From assembly GCA_015068335.1 (NCBI GenBank), contig SVKT01000012.1:1-20995 (forward strand): a stretch of DNA of 20,995 nucleotides, read 5' to 3'. Positions 7,230 to 14,161 of the stretch are shown piece by piece. Below the pieces are notes generated by a model that was not told the DNA's origin, searched no databases, and was given only the letters and a program-made list of their open reading frames with translations. The first letter of the stretch is position 1, and each line of letters opens with the position of its first letter. The translations under genes and the position numbers were made by a program. This stretch comes from Oscillospiraceae bacterium. GTDB taxonomy: Bacteria > Bacillota > Clostridia > Oscillospirales > Oscillospiraceae.

Positions 7230-9337
7230 AAAAGCCGGAACTGCTTGCCCCTGCCGGGTCACCAGAGTCTCTTCGCGCCGCGGTGCAAAACGGCGCCGAC
7301 GCGGTTTATCTCGGCTGGGGCGACTTCAATGCCCGCCGGAGCGCCAAAAACTTTTCGGATGAGGAGTTTGCGGAGGCTCTGGCCTATTGTCACGCCCGGG
7401 GCGCCCGGGTCTTTTTGACGCTCAACACCCTCCTCACCGACCGGGAACTGCCCCGTGCGCTGGAAACCGCCGCCGCTGCCGGCCGGCTGGGTGTGGATTC
7501 CATTCTGGTGCAGGACTGGGGCCTGTTTGACCTGATCCGCAAGAGCCTGCCCGACCAGCCCATCCACGCCAGCACGCAGATGAGCGTTTTTACCACCGGC
7601 GGCGCCGCCACTCTGGCCGCAGACGGCTGCGAGCGGGTGGTTCTGGCCCGCGAATGCTCCGCAGAGGACACGAAAACCATCTGCGATACCTGCCCCGCCG
7701 AGGTGGAGATCTTTACCCACGGCGCGCTGTGTATGTGCTATTCCGGCCAATGCACAATGAGCGCCGTGGTGGGCAGCCGCTCCGGAAACCGAGGCCGCTG
7801 CGCCCAGCCCTGCCGCCTGCCTTACGGCTTTAATGCGCCGGCAGGAAAGCGCTATCCCCTGAGCCTGAAAGACAACTGCCTTGCCGACGCGCTGGGCGAG
7901 ATGGCGGAGATGGGCGTTTCCTGTCTGAAACTGGAAGGCCGTATGAAGCGGCCGGAATATGTGGCCGTGGTCACCCGCATCTATGCCCGGCTGCTGGAAG
8001 AGCAACGCCGACCCACTCCCGCCGAGCGCACAGAACTGGAACAGGCCTTCTCCCGCTCCGGCTTTACCGGCCACTACTGGGAAGGCCGCCGGGGCAAAGA
8101 GATGTTCGGCGTCCGCCCGGAGTTCGCACAGGACCCCAAAGAACTGTTTGACGCCGCCCGCTCCGCCTACGAAAAGGACGATCTGCGCACCGTGGCGGTG
8201 GATCTCTCCTGCGCCATCGAGGCAGGCCAGCCCTGCCGCCTTACCGTTTCCGACGGAGAACGCGACGTCACCGTGGAAGGCCCCATCCCCGAGACCGCCC
8301 GCAACCGCGCCCTGACGGGGCCGGAAGTGGAAGAGCGCCTGCGCAAGACCGGCGGCACCGCCTACCGGGTGGATACCGCGGTCACGCTGGTGGACGAAGG
8401 CCTGTCCCTCCCTGCCAGCGCCATCAACGACCTGCGCCGCCGCGCCCTCGCCGCCCTGACGGAGGCACGCACCGCCGTGCCCCACCGCCGGGAGTTGCCC
8501 GCTCCGCCCCTGCCGGAGGCGGATCACAGCGCGTGCGCGCCCACATTTACCGTCTCCGTGGCTTCCGCCGCCCAGATTTCCCCGGAACTGCTCGCCCTGG
8601 CCCCCGCGCGCATTTATGTGCCGCTGGAAGACCTTGCCGCAATGGACGCCCTCCCCGCCTTTGACGGTGAGTGGTGCGCCGTGCTGCCCCGCATCTGGCG
8701 GGATCGGGACGAAGAGGAACTGCGGGAGATGCTGAAACGGGTGCAGGATCGCGGCGTCACCGCGGCGCTGCTGGGCAACATCGGCCATCTGTCCCTGACG
8801 GAGGGGCTGGGGCTGCATCGCTACGGCGACTATGGTCTGAATGTGTTCAACAGCCGCTCCGCCGCTTATTTGCGGGAGAAGGGGCTGGATTCCGTCTGCC
8901 TGTCCTTTGAACTGCGCTTTGCCCAGTTGCGGGATCTGAAAAAACTTCTGCCCGCCGAGGCCATCGTCTACGGCCGGCTGCCCCTGATGATCACCGAGAA
9001 CTGCCTTGTGCAGAACGAGACCGGCTGCCAACTGGATCGGGACGGCCGCTGTGTGCCCCAAAACGCCCCCTGCCGCCGTGCCAACGCGCTGCACGACCGC
9101 ACCGGCGCCGCATTCCCGCTGCTGCCCGCCTGGGGACACCGGACGGAGGTGCAGAACAGCCGCCCCCTGTGGCTGGCCGACCGCCCCGAATGGACGCGGT
9201 TGGGTCTTGCCTTTGCCCGCCTGCGCTTTACCACCGAATCCGCCGAGGAATGTGTCCGCATCTTCAAGGCATATCTTTGCGGTGAGACGGCCTGCGGCGA
9301 GTTTACCCGCGGCCTGTACGAGCGGGGCGTGGAATAA
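7226..9337 (+). CDS. U32-family peptidase-like protein (RlhA/TrhP type) with C-terminal extension
   Basis: A 703-residue U32-family protein. Characterised relatives (RlhA, TrhP) are needed for hydroxylation of 23S rRNA or of tRNA wobble uridine; older literature calls them collagenase-like peptidases. The start codon is TTG at 7226, overlapping the zapA stop; GGAAGG at 7211-7216 serves as ribosome binding site. Features seen: N-terminal KPELLAPAGSPESLRAAVQNGADAVYLG split over the first beta-alpha unit; the U32 signature region IFTHGALCMCYSGQC with cysteines 169, 171 and 176, then C192 and C196; and the conserved LKLEGRMKRPEYVA. The second half (from about 300) corresponds to the extra domain found in the long RlhA-like subgroup. 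Length fits that subgroup. RNA hydroxylation is the favoured but unproved role. Confidence 0.87.
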   Translation: MKKPELLAPAGSPESLRAAVQNGADAVYLGWGDFNARRSAKNFSDEEFAEALAYCHARGARVFLTLNTLLTDRELPRALETAAAAGRLGVDSILVQDWGLFDLIRKSLPDQPIHASTQMSVFTTGGAATLAADGCERVVLARECSAEDTKTICDTCPAEVEIFTHGALCMCYSGQCTMSAVVGSRSGNRGRCAQPCRLPYGFNAPAGKRYPLSLKDNCLADALGEMAEMGVSCLKLEGRMKRPEYVAVVTRIYARLLEEQRRPTPAERTELEQAFSRSGFTGHYWEGRRGKEMFGVRPEFAQDPKELFDAARSAYEKDDLRTVAVDLSCAIEAGQPCRLTVSDGERDVTVEGPIPETARNRALTGPEVEERLRKTGGTAYRVDTAVTLVDEGLSLPASAINDLRRRALAALTEARTAVPHRRELPAPPLPEADHSACAPTFTVSVASAAQISPELLALAPARIYVPLEDLAAMDALPAFDGEWCAVLPRIWRDRDEEELREMLKRVQDRGVTAALLGNIGHLSLTEGLGLHRYGDYGLNVFNSRSAAYLREKGLDSVCLSFELRFAQLRDLKKLLPAEAIVYGRLPLMITENCLVQNETGCQLDRDGRCVPQNAPCRRANALHDRTGAAFPLLPAWGHRTEVQNSRPLWLADRPEWTRLGLAFARLRFTTESAEECVRIFKAYLCGETACGEFTRGLYERGVE

Positions 9338-9380
9338 CGGAAAAAGGGGCTCTTGCTCCCTCAATTCCCCGCCGCAGCCA

Positions 9381-9430
9381 AAAACCTGATTATGTTCGGT
9401 ATAATTTATCGTATATATTACTAAAAGTAT
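9381..9430 (+). promoter_or_regulatory. AT-rich island with probable promoter for the dut-maf-mre operon
   Basis: A sharp drop in GC content occurs here against a very GC-rich background. It contains a perfect TATAAT (9400-9405) and a second TATATT (9414-9419). Neither has a convincing -35 at 16-18 bases, so the exact promoter is uncertain, but a start of transcription upstream of dut is likely. Confidence 0.45.
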
Positions 9431-9448
9431 TCGCATTTGGAGTTTCAT

Positions 9449-9880
9449 ATGGAAGAAATCAAGGTAAAATACTACTATGACGATATGGAAGAACTGTGCT
9501 ACGTGGACGGCAAATCCGACTGGATCGACCTGCGCATTGCGGAGGAAGTGACCCTGAAAGCCGGCGAGTTCCGTCTGCTGCCCCTGGGTCTGGCCATCGC
9601 CCTGCCGGAGGGTTATGAGGCCCATCTGGCGCCCCGCAGTTCCACCTTCAAAAATTACGGCATCCTGCAAACCAACTCCGTGGGCGTGGTGGACTGTTCC
9701 TACTGCGGCGACGGCGACGAGTGGAAGATGCCCGTCTATGCCACCCGTGACGTGACCATCGAGCGGCACGCCCGCATCTGCCAGTTCCGCATTATGAAAA
9801 ACCAGCCCAAGCTGCTCTTTACCCGCGTGGAGCATCTGGAAGGTTCTGACCGGGGCGGCTTCGGCTCCACGGGCAAGTAA
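9449..9880 (+). CDS. dut: dUTP diphosphatase (trimeric dUTPase family)
   Basis: A 143-residue enzyme that hydrolyses dUTP to dUMP and pyrophosphate, keeping uracil out of DNA. The ATG at 9449 is chosen because GGAG (9439-9442) sits six bases before it; an in-frame TTG at 9437 overlaps that site. The five dUTPase motifs are recognisable: I near DLRI, II as PRSS (62-65), III as GVVDCSYCGD (79-88) with the water-activating Asp82 and Tyr85 kept, IV as RICQ (109-112), and V as RGGFGSTG (135-142). Motif III lacks the usual second Asp and is followed by an inserted acidic DGDEW stretch; motif IV has Cys where Ala is common. First gene of a tight run leading into maf and mreC. Confidence 0.87.
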   Translation: MEEIKVKYYYDDMEELCYVDGKSDWIDLRIAEEVTLKAGEFRLLPLGLAIALPEGYEAHLAPRSSTFKNYGILQTNSVGVVDCSYCGDGDEWKMPVYATRDVTIERHARICQFRIMKNQPKLLFTRVEHLEGSDRGGFGSTGK

Positions 9881-9893
9881 AGGAGTTTTTCCT

Positions 9894-10472
9894 ATGGCAA
9901 AGATCGTACTGGCCTCCGCCTCCCCCCGCCGGCAGGAGTTGCTGCGCCGCATCGGCATCGCGGAGTTTGACATCCGCATCCCGGAAGCGGATGAGACCTA
10001 CCCCGCCGAGTTGACACCCCAGGGCATCGTGGAGCACATTTCCCGGAAAAAGGCCCTGGCGGCCGCCGCCCTCTGCACCGAGGACGAGATCGTCATCACC
10101 GCCGACACGATGGTGTTTCTGGACGATCAGCGGCTGGGCAAGCCTGTGGACGAGGCAGACGCCCTGCGGATGCTCTCCGCCCTGCAAGGACGCCACCACA
10201 CCGTCTGCACCGGCGTCACGGTGCGGCAAGGCGGCCGCGCCATCACGGAATCGGAGACCACCGAGGTCTATTTCCGCCCCGCATCCGAGACAGAACTGCG
10301 CGCCTACATTGCCACGAAAGAGCCGATGGACAAAGCGGGCAGTTACGGCATCCAGGAAAAGGGCGCGCTGCTGGTGGAGAAGATCCACGGCGATTATTTT
10401 AATGTGATGGGTCTTCCCGTCCTGCGTCTGAGCCGGATGTTGCAGCAGTTCGGCGTGACATTTTTTGAATAA
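9894..10472 (+). CDS. maf: Maf-family nucleotide pyrophosphatase (house-cleaning NTPase)
   Basis: A 192-residue Maf protein, predicted to hydrolyse non-standard or excess dTTP/UTP-like nucleotides in the cytoplasm. It opens with the diagnostic SASPRRQELL motif, followed by RKKALAAA, the acidic ITADTMV segment, GKPVDEADA, and the C-terminal KAGSYGIQ and GDYFNVMGLP motifs. Length matches the family. AGGAG at 9881-9885 gives 8-base spacing to the ATG. Position directly before mreC repeats the conserved maf-mre association (maf-mreB-mreC-mreD in Bacillus), although mreB is missing here. In Bacillus overexpressed Maf affects septation. Confidence 0.92.
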   Translation: MAKIVLASASPRRQELLRRIGIAEFDIRIPEADETYPAELTPQGIVEHISRKKALAAAALCTEDEIVITADTMVFLDDQRLGKPVDEADALRMLSALQGRHHTVCTGVTVRQGGRAITESETTEVYFRPASETELRAYIATKEPMDKAGSYGIQEKGALLVEKIHGDYFNVMGLPVLRLSRMLQQFGVTFFE

Positions 10473-10503
10473 AACTTCCTGAAAACACAGAGAGGGCATT
10501 GGG

Positions 10504-11349
10504 TTGAAGAACTTTTTCAAGCAAAACGGATTGTGGATTCTGTTCGCCGGGGCGATCGTCGCCGCGGCGCTGGCTGTTTTGTCCGTTTTGAGCGCCAATT
10601 CCTCACCGCTGGTCAACATCGCAGAGACCATCACCGCGCCGCTGCGCTCTGTCAGCACCGCCGTGGCGAACTGGTTCAATGACCGACAGAATTATTACCG
10701 CGACACCACCGCGCTGCAAGCAGAAAACGCCGAACTGCGCCGACGTCTGGCAGAAATGGAAGCCGCCGTGCGGCAGGCGGAGAAGGACAGTGCCGAAAAT
10801 GCCCGCCTGCGCAAGTTGCTGGATCTGCGCAAGCAGCGCCGCGACCTGACGAGCGATCTGGAAGCCGCCTTTGTCACGGAACACACGGTGACCAACTGGA
10901 CCTCCTCCCTGACGCTGGACAAAGGCACCCTCCACGGCGTGGAGAGCGGCGACTGCGTCATCGACGAGACCGGTGCTCTGGTGGGCGTGGTCAGCGCGTG
11001 CGGCACCAACTGGTCCACCGTGCTGACCATCATCGACACCGACGTATCCCTTGGCGCCCAGGTATTTCGCACCAAGGACCTGGGACTTGCCCAGGGCAAC
11101 TTTTCCCTGATGGGAGAAAACCGCCTGCGGCTGGATTACCTGCCTACGGAGTGTCGGCTGCTCAGCGGCGATCTGGTGGTTTCCTCGGGTCTTGGCGGCT
11201 ACTTCCCCGCAGGCCTTGTCATCGGCAGCGTGGAGGAGGTTCAGCGCAACGACGCCGGCTCCGCCTCCTACGCCATCCTGATCCCCAGCGTGGATTTTGA
11301 CGCGCTGGAAGAGGTCTTTATCATCAAATCCTTCGACATCGTGACCTGA
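10504..11349 (+). CDS. mreC: Rod shape-determining protein MreC
   Basis: A 281-residue bitopic membrane protein of the elongasome that activates PBP2. The start is TTG at 10504, preceded by GAGAGGG. After a short basic head there is one membrane helix (about 11-31), then a coiled coil (about 60-110, LQAENAELRRRLAEMEAAV), then the beta-rich extracellular MreC domain with SLTLDKGTLHGVESGDCVID and GALVGVV, ending near DFDALEEVFII. Size and order fit MreC. It is followed by mreD and PBP2 on the same strand with short gaps, so the three partners are co-expressed. Confidence 0.93.
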   Translation: MKNFFKQNGLWILFAGAIVAAALAVLSVLSANSSPLVNIAETITAPLRSVSTAVANWFNDRQNYYRDTTALQAENAELRRRLAEMEAAVRQAEKDSAENARLRKLLDLRKQRRDLTSDLEAAFVTEHTVTNWTSSLTLDKGTLHGVESGDCVIDETGALVGVVSACGTNWSTVLTIIDTDVSLGAQVFRTKDLGLAQGNFSLMGENRLRLDYLPTECRLLSGDLVVSSGLGGYFPAGLVIGSVEEVQRNDAGSASYAILIPSVDFDALEEVFIIKSFDIVT

Positions 11350-11393
11350 TCCCCCTATTTTTCGCAATACTGCTCCGGAAAGGAGGCGCCGTC

Positions 11394-11906
11394 TTGCCCA
11401 TCAGAAACGAAACCCTGTTCAAATGGTCGCTCTACGGCGCCGCCGCTGCGCTGTGCATCGCCGTACAGATGGCACTGCTCCAACGGATCACCATCTGGGG
11501 CGTGATCCCCTTCGTCTACCCGCTGCTGGCCGTGATCCCCGCCACCTACGAGGGGCCGAAGGCCGGCACTGTCTTTGCGCTGGTGGTGGGCGTGGTGTCC
11601 GATCTGCTGCTGCCGGCGTCCCTGCCCTGCCTGTACACCCTGATTTTCCCCGTGGCAGGCCTGTTTTCGGCGCTGCTGGCCCAAAGTGTGCTGCGCTCCG
11701 GCTACCTCTGCTCTCTTACCGGCAGCGTCCTCGCCTTTTTGCTCACCGACGGCTTCTCCTGCCTGCTGCTGTGGCTGAAAGGCACTCCCGCCTGGGCGGC
11801 CGGCGGCTTCGTCCTGCTGCGGGAGACCTGCATTTCCCTGCCGCTTGCCTTCCCTGTCACGGCGCTGTTTGCCGCCGTTCACCGCCGCGTCCACTTTTAC
11901 GACTGA
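11394..11906 (+). CDS. mreD: Rod shape-determining protein MreD
   Basis: A 170-residue integral membrane protein, the MreC partner in lateral wall synthesis. The start is TTG at 11394, supported by a very strong AAAGGAGG (11379-11386) at 7-base spacing. Five or six hydrophobic segments are apparent, with the usual MreD features of early IPFVYPLLAV and of GPKAGTVFALVVGVVSDLLLP (seen in pieces, a glycine-rich helix followed by D and a short loop). It lies between mreC and PBP2, and the location confirms a call that sequence alone would support only moderately, because MreD is poorly conserved. Confidence 0.88.
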   Translation: MPIRNETLFKWSLYGAAAALCIAVQMALLQRITIWGVIPFVYPLLAVIPATYEGPKAGTVFALVVGVVSDLLLPASLPCLYTLIFPVAGLFSALLAQSVLRSGYLCSLTGSVLAFLLTDGFSCLLLWLKGTPAWAAGGFVLLRETCISLPLAFPVTALFAAVHRRVHFYD

Positions 11907-11944
11907 CGCGCCGTTTCCGCGCCACTCCACTGTAAGGAGTCCCT

Positions 11945-14140
11945 ATGGATCAGAATGAACGTCCCCGCGCCCGCCTGTCTCTGCTGGCGGTCTTTCTCAT
12001 CGTGATACTGCTTGCCTACCTGGGTGTTTTATTCAACACGCAGGTGATTCATTATGAAGAATATCTGGCACGCTCCCTCCACTCCATCGCCAGCGAGGAA
12101 GCGGTGGAGGCCTCCCGGGGTCTCATCACCGACCGCAACGGGCGCACGCTGGTTTCCAACGCCTCCGCCTATGACCTGACCTTCGACGCCGGCGCGCTGA
12201 AAGAAGGGCAGGACCAGAACGAGGCCATTTTGCGGCTCATTCGCCTCTGCCAGAGCCAGAATGTGGTTTGGGAAGAAAATCTCCCCATTTCCGACACAAC
12301 GCCCTACACCTACACCATCGATGCCAGTTCCAGCATTCAGAAAGGTCGGTTTCTGACCTACCTACTCTCCGTAAAGGAGACGAAAAAAGCCCTGGGCGAG
12401 TATCTCCTGGCACATCCCGAACTGGTTCCGGCGGCCGAGGAGGAAATCCCCACCGAATCTTCACCCGACGAAGATGATGTGCCGCCCTTCACCCCCGAAC
12501 AGCAGGCCGCAGATGCGCTGGAACGCTTTCCCTCCTCCGCCCTGACCGCCAAACTGCTCAACGACGCAGGCATCTCCCCCCATTACATCATCGCCCTTAT
12601 GGCGGACGAAATGGCGCTGCCGGAGGGGCTGTCCCTGACGGAGCAGAGGCAGGTGCTGGGCGTCCGCTATGAACTGGCGCTGCGAAAACTGGACAATTAC
12701 AGCAGTTATGTGCTGGCGGAAAACGTGGATATCGCCTTCATTTCCATCATCAACGACGGCGCCTATGCCGGCGCCAAAATCACCACCTCCACCACCCGGC
12801 AGTATGAAACCGCCTATGCTGCCCACATTCTCGGCACGGTCAGCCGCATTTACCGCGAAGACCTGGAACGCTTGCAGGGCAAGGGTTACGACGGAAATGA
12901 CTGGATCGGCAGAAGCGGCGTGGAGGCCGCCTTTGAAGACTATCTCCGGGGCACCGACGGCCGTCGGGTGGTATCCGTCAACAGCGAAGGCAAGATCACC
13001 GGAGAATATTACGAAAAAGAACCCAAACCCGGCCACACCGTGGAACTGACCATCGACCTGCGCTTCCAGCAGGCGGTGGAGGAGGCACTGGCGGAGACCG
13101 TTTCCGCAATGAACGCCGAGGATGGACTCGACGATCGCGGCGCGGGCGCCGCCGTCATTAAAGTCGGTTCCGGCGAAGTGCTGGCGCTTGCCTCCTATCC
13201 CACCTACGACCTGGCTACTTACCGCCAGAACTACGAAATACTGGCCGCCGACCCCGCCAACCCGATGTTCAACCGCGCCACCCAGGGCACCTACGCCCCC
13301 GGCTCCACCCTGAAACCCCTCACCGCCGTGGCAGCACTGGAAGAGGGCAAAACTACGCTGACAGAACGCATCCGGGATACCGGCCGCTGGGTCTATCCCA
13401 ATGACCCCACTGAAAGCGGCGCCTGGTGCTGGAACCGCTACGGCCACGGACTGGAAAACGTGACCTCTGCCATTACGGACTCCTGCAACTACTTCTTTGC
13501 GGAGATGGGCTACCGACTGGGTATGAACAAACTGACGGAATACCTCTCCGCCTTCGGTCTGGGCGAGAAAACGGGCATCGAGATCGGCGACCGCGCCGGC
13601 ACGCTGCCCCAGAACCAGCAGGGCGAAGATCAGACCCCCTGGGCGGCTTTCGGTCAGGGCAACCAACTTTACACCCCCCTCCAACTGGCCAATTACATCG
13701 CAACAATGGTCTCCGGCGGCCGGCATTGTGACGCCCACCTGCTGAAATCCGTGAAAACCTACGACAACACCGAGATCGTGGCCCTGGGCAGCATTACACC
13801 GGCCAACACCATCCAAATGAAGGACTCCACCCTGAACGCCGTGAAGCAGGGTATGCGGGATCTGACCACCATCGGCGACCTGAGCGTTTATTTCAGAGAC
13901 TGTGTGGTTTCCGCCGGCGCCAAGACCGGTACCGCCCAGGTGGGCAGCGACCAGGTCAACAACGGCGTGTTCGTCTGCTTTGCCCCCTACGACGACCCGG
14001 AGATCGCCGTGGCCATCGTCATCGAAAAGGGCGGAAAGGGCTCCGCGCTGGCCTCCACCGCCGTTAACATCCTCAACGCATACTTCTCCGCCGACGAGAT
14101 CGGCCTTGTCATCACCGGTGAAAACCAGATGATCCCATAA
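11945..14140 (+). CDS. mrdA: Penicillin-binding protein 2 (class B transpeptidase)
   Basis: A 731-residue class B PBP that cross-links peptidoglycan during elongation. AAGGAG (11934-11939) precedes the ATG. It has a cytoplasmic head, one membrane helix (about 11-31), and an N-terminal pedestal starting at ASRGLITDRNGRTLV. The transpeptidase domain carries all three catalytic motifs: S454-T-L-K457, S513-C-N515 and K660-T-G662. The pedestal holds an acidic, Pro-rich stretch at about 160-190 (EEEIPTESSPDEDDVPP), which looks like a flexible insert typical of the longer clostridial PBP2 proteins. It follows mreCD, as expected for the elongasome; the matching glycosyltransferase RodA is not in the window. 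Identification as PBP2 rather than a SpoVD-like or PBP3 paralogue rests on this neighbourhood. Confidence 0.9.
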   Translation: MDQNERPRARLSLLAVFLIVILLAYLGVLFNTQVIHYEEYLARSLHSIASEEAVEASRGLITDRNGRTLVSNASAYDLTFDAGALKEGQDQNEAILRLIRLCQSQNVVWEENLPISDTTPYTYTIDASSSIQKGRFLTYLLSVKETKKALGEYLLAHPELVPAAEEEIPTESSPDEDDVPPFTPEQQAADALERFPSSALTAKLLNDAGISPHYIIALMADEMALPEGLSLTEQRQVLGVRYELALRKLDNYSSYVLAENVDIAFISIINDGAYAGAKITTSTTRQYETAYAAHILGTVSRIYREDLERLQGKGYDGNDWIGRSGVEAAFEDYLRGTDGRRVVSVNSEGKITGEYYEKEPKPGHTVELTIDLRFQQAVEEALAETVSAMNAEDGLDDRGAGAAVIKVGSGEVLALASYPTYDLATYRQNYEILAADPANPMFNRATQGTYAPGSTLKPLTAVAALEEGKTTLTERIRDTGRWVYPNDPTESGAWCWNRYGHGLENVTSAITDSCNYFFAEMGYRLGMNKLTEYLSAFGLGEKTGIEIGDRAGTLPQNQQGEDQTPWAAFGQGNQLYTPLQLANYIATMVSGGRHCDAHLLKSVKTYDNTEIVALGSITPANTIQMKDSTLNAVKQGMRDLTTIGDLSVYFRDCVVSAGAKTGTAQVGSDQVNNGVFVCFAPYDDPEIAVAIVIEKGGKGSALASTAVNILNAYFSADEIGLVITGENQMIP

Positions 14141-14161
14141 TCCACCAAAGGAGAGCCCCCT

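Noticed and set aside
7259..9979. A 900-codon minus-strand open frame opposite the U32 and dut genes
   Set aside because: Same reason: it spans two convincing plus-strand genes and an intergenic gap, and shows no recognisable motif or ribosome binding site.
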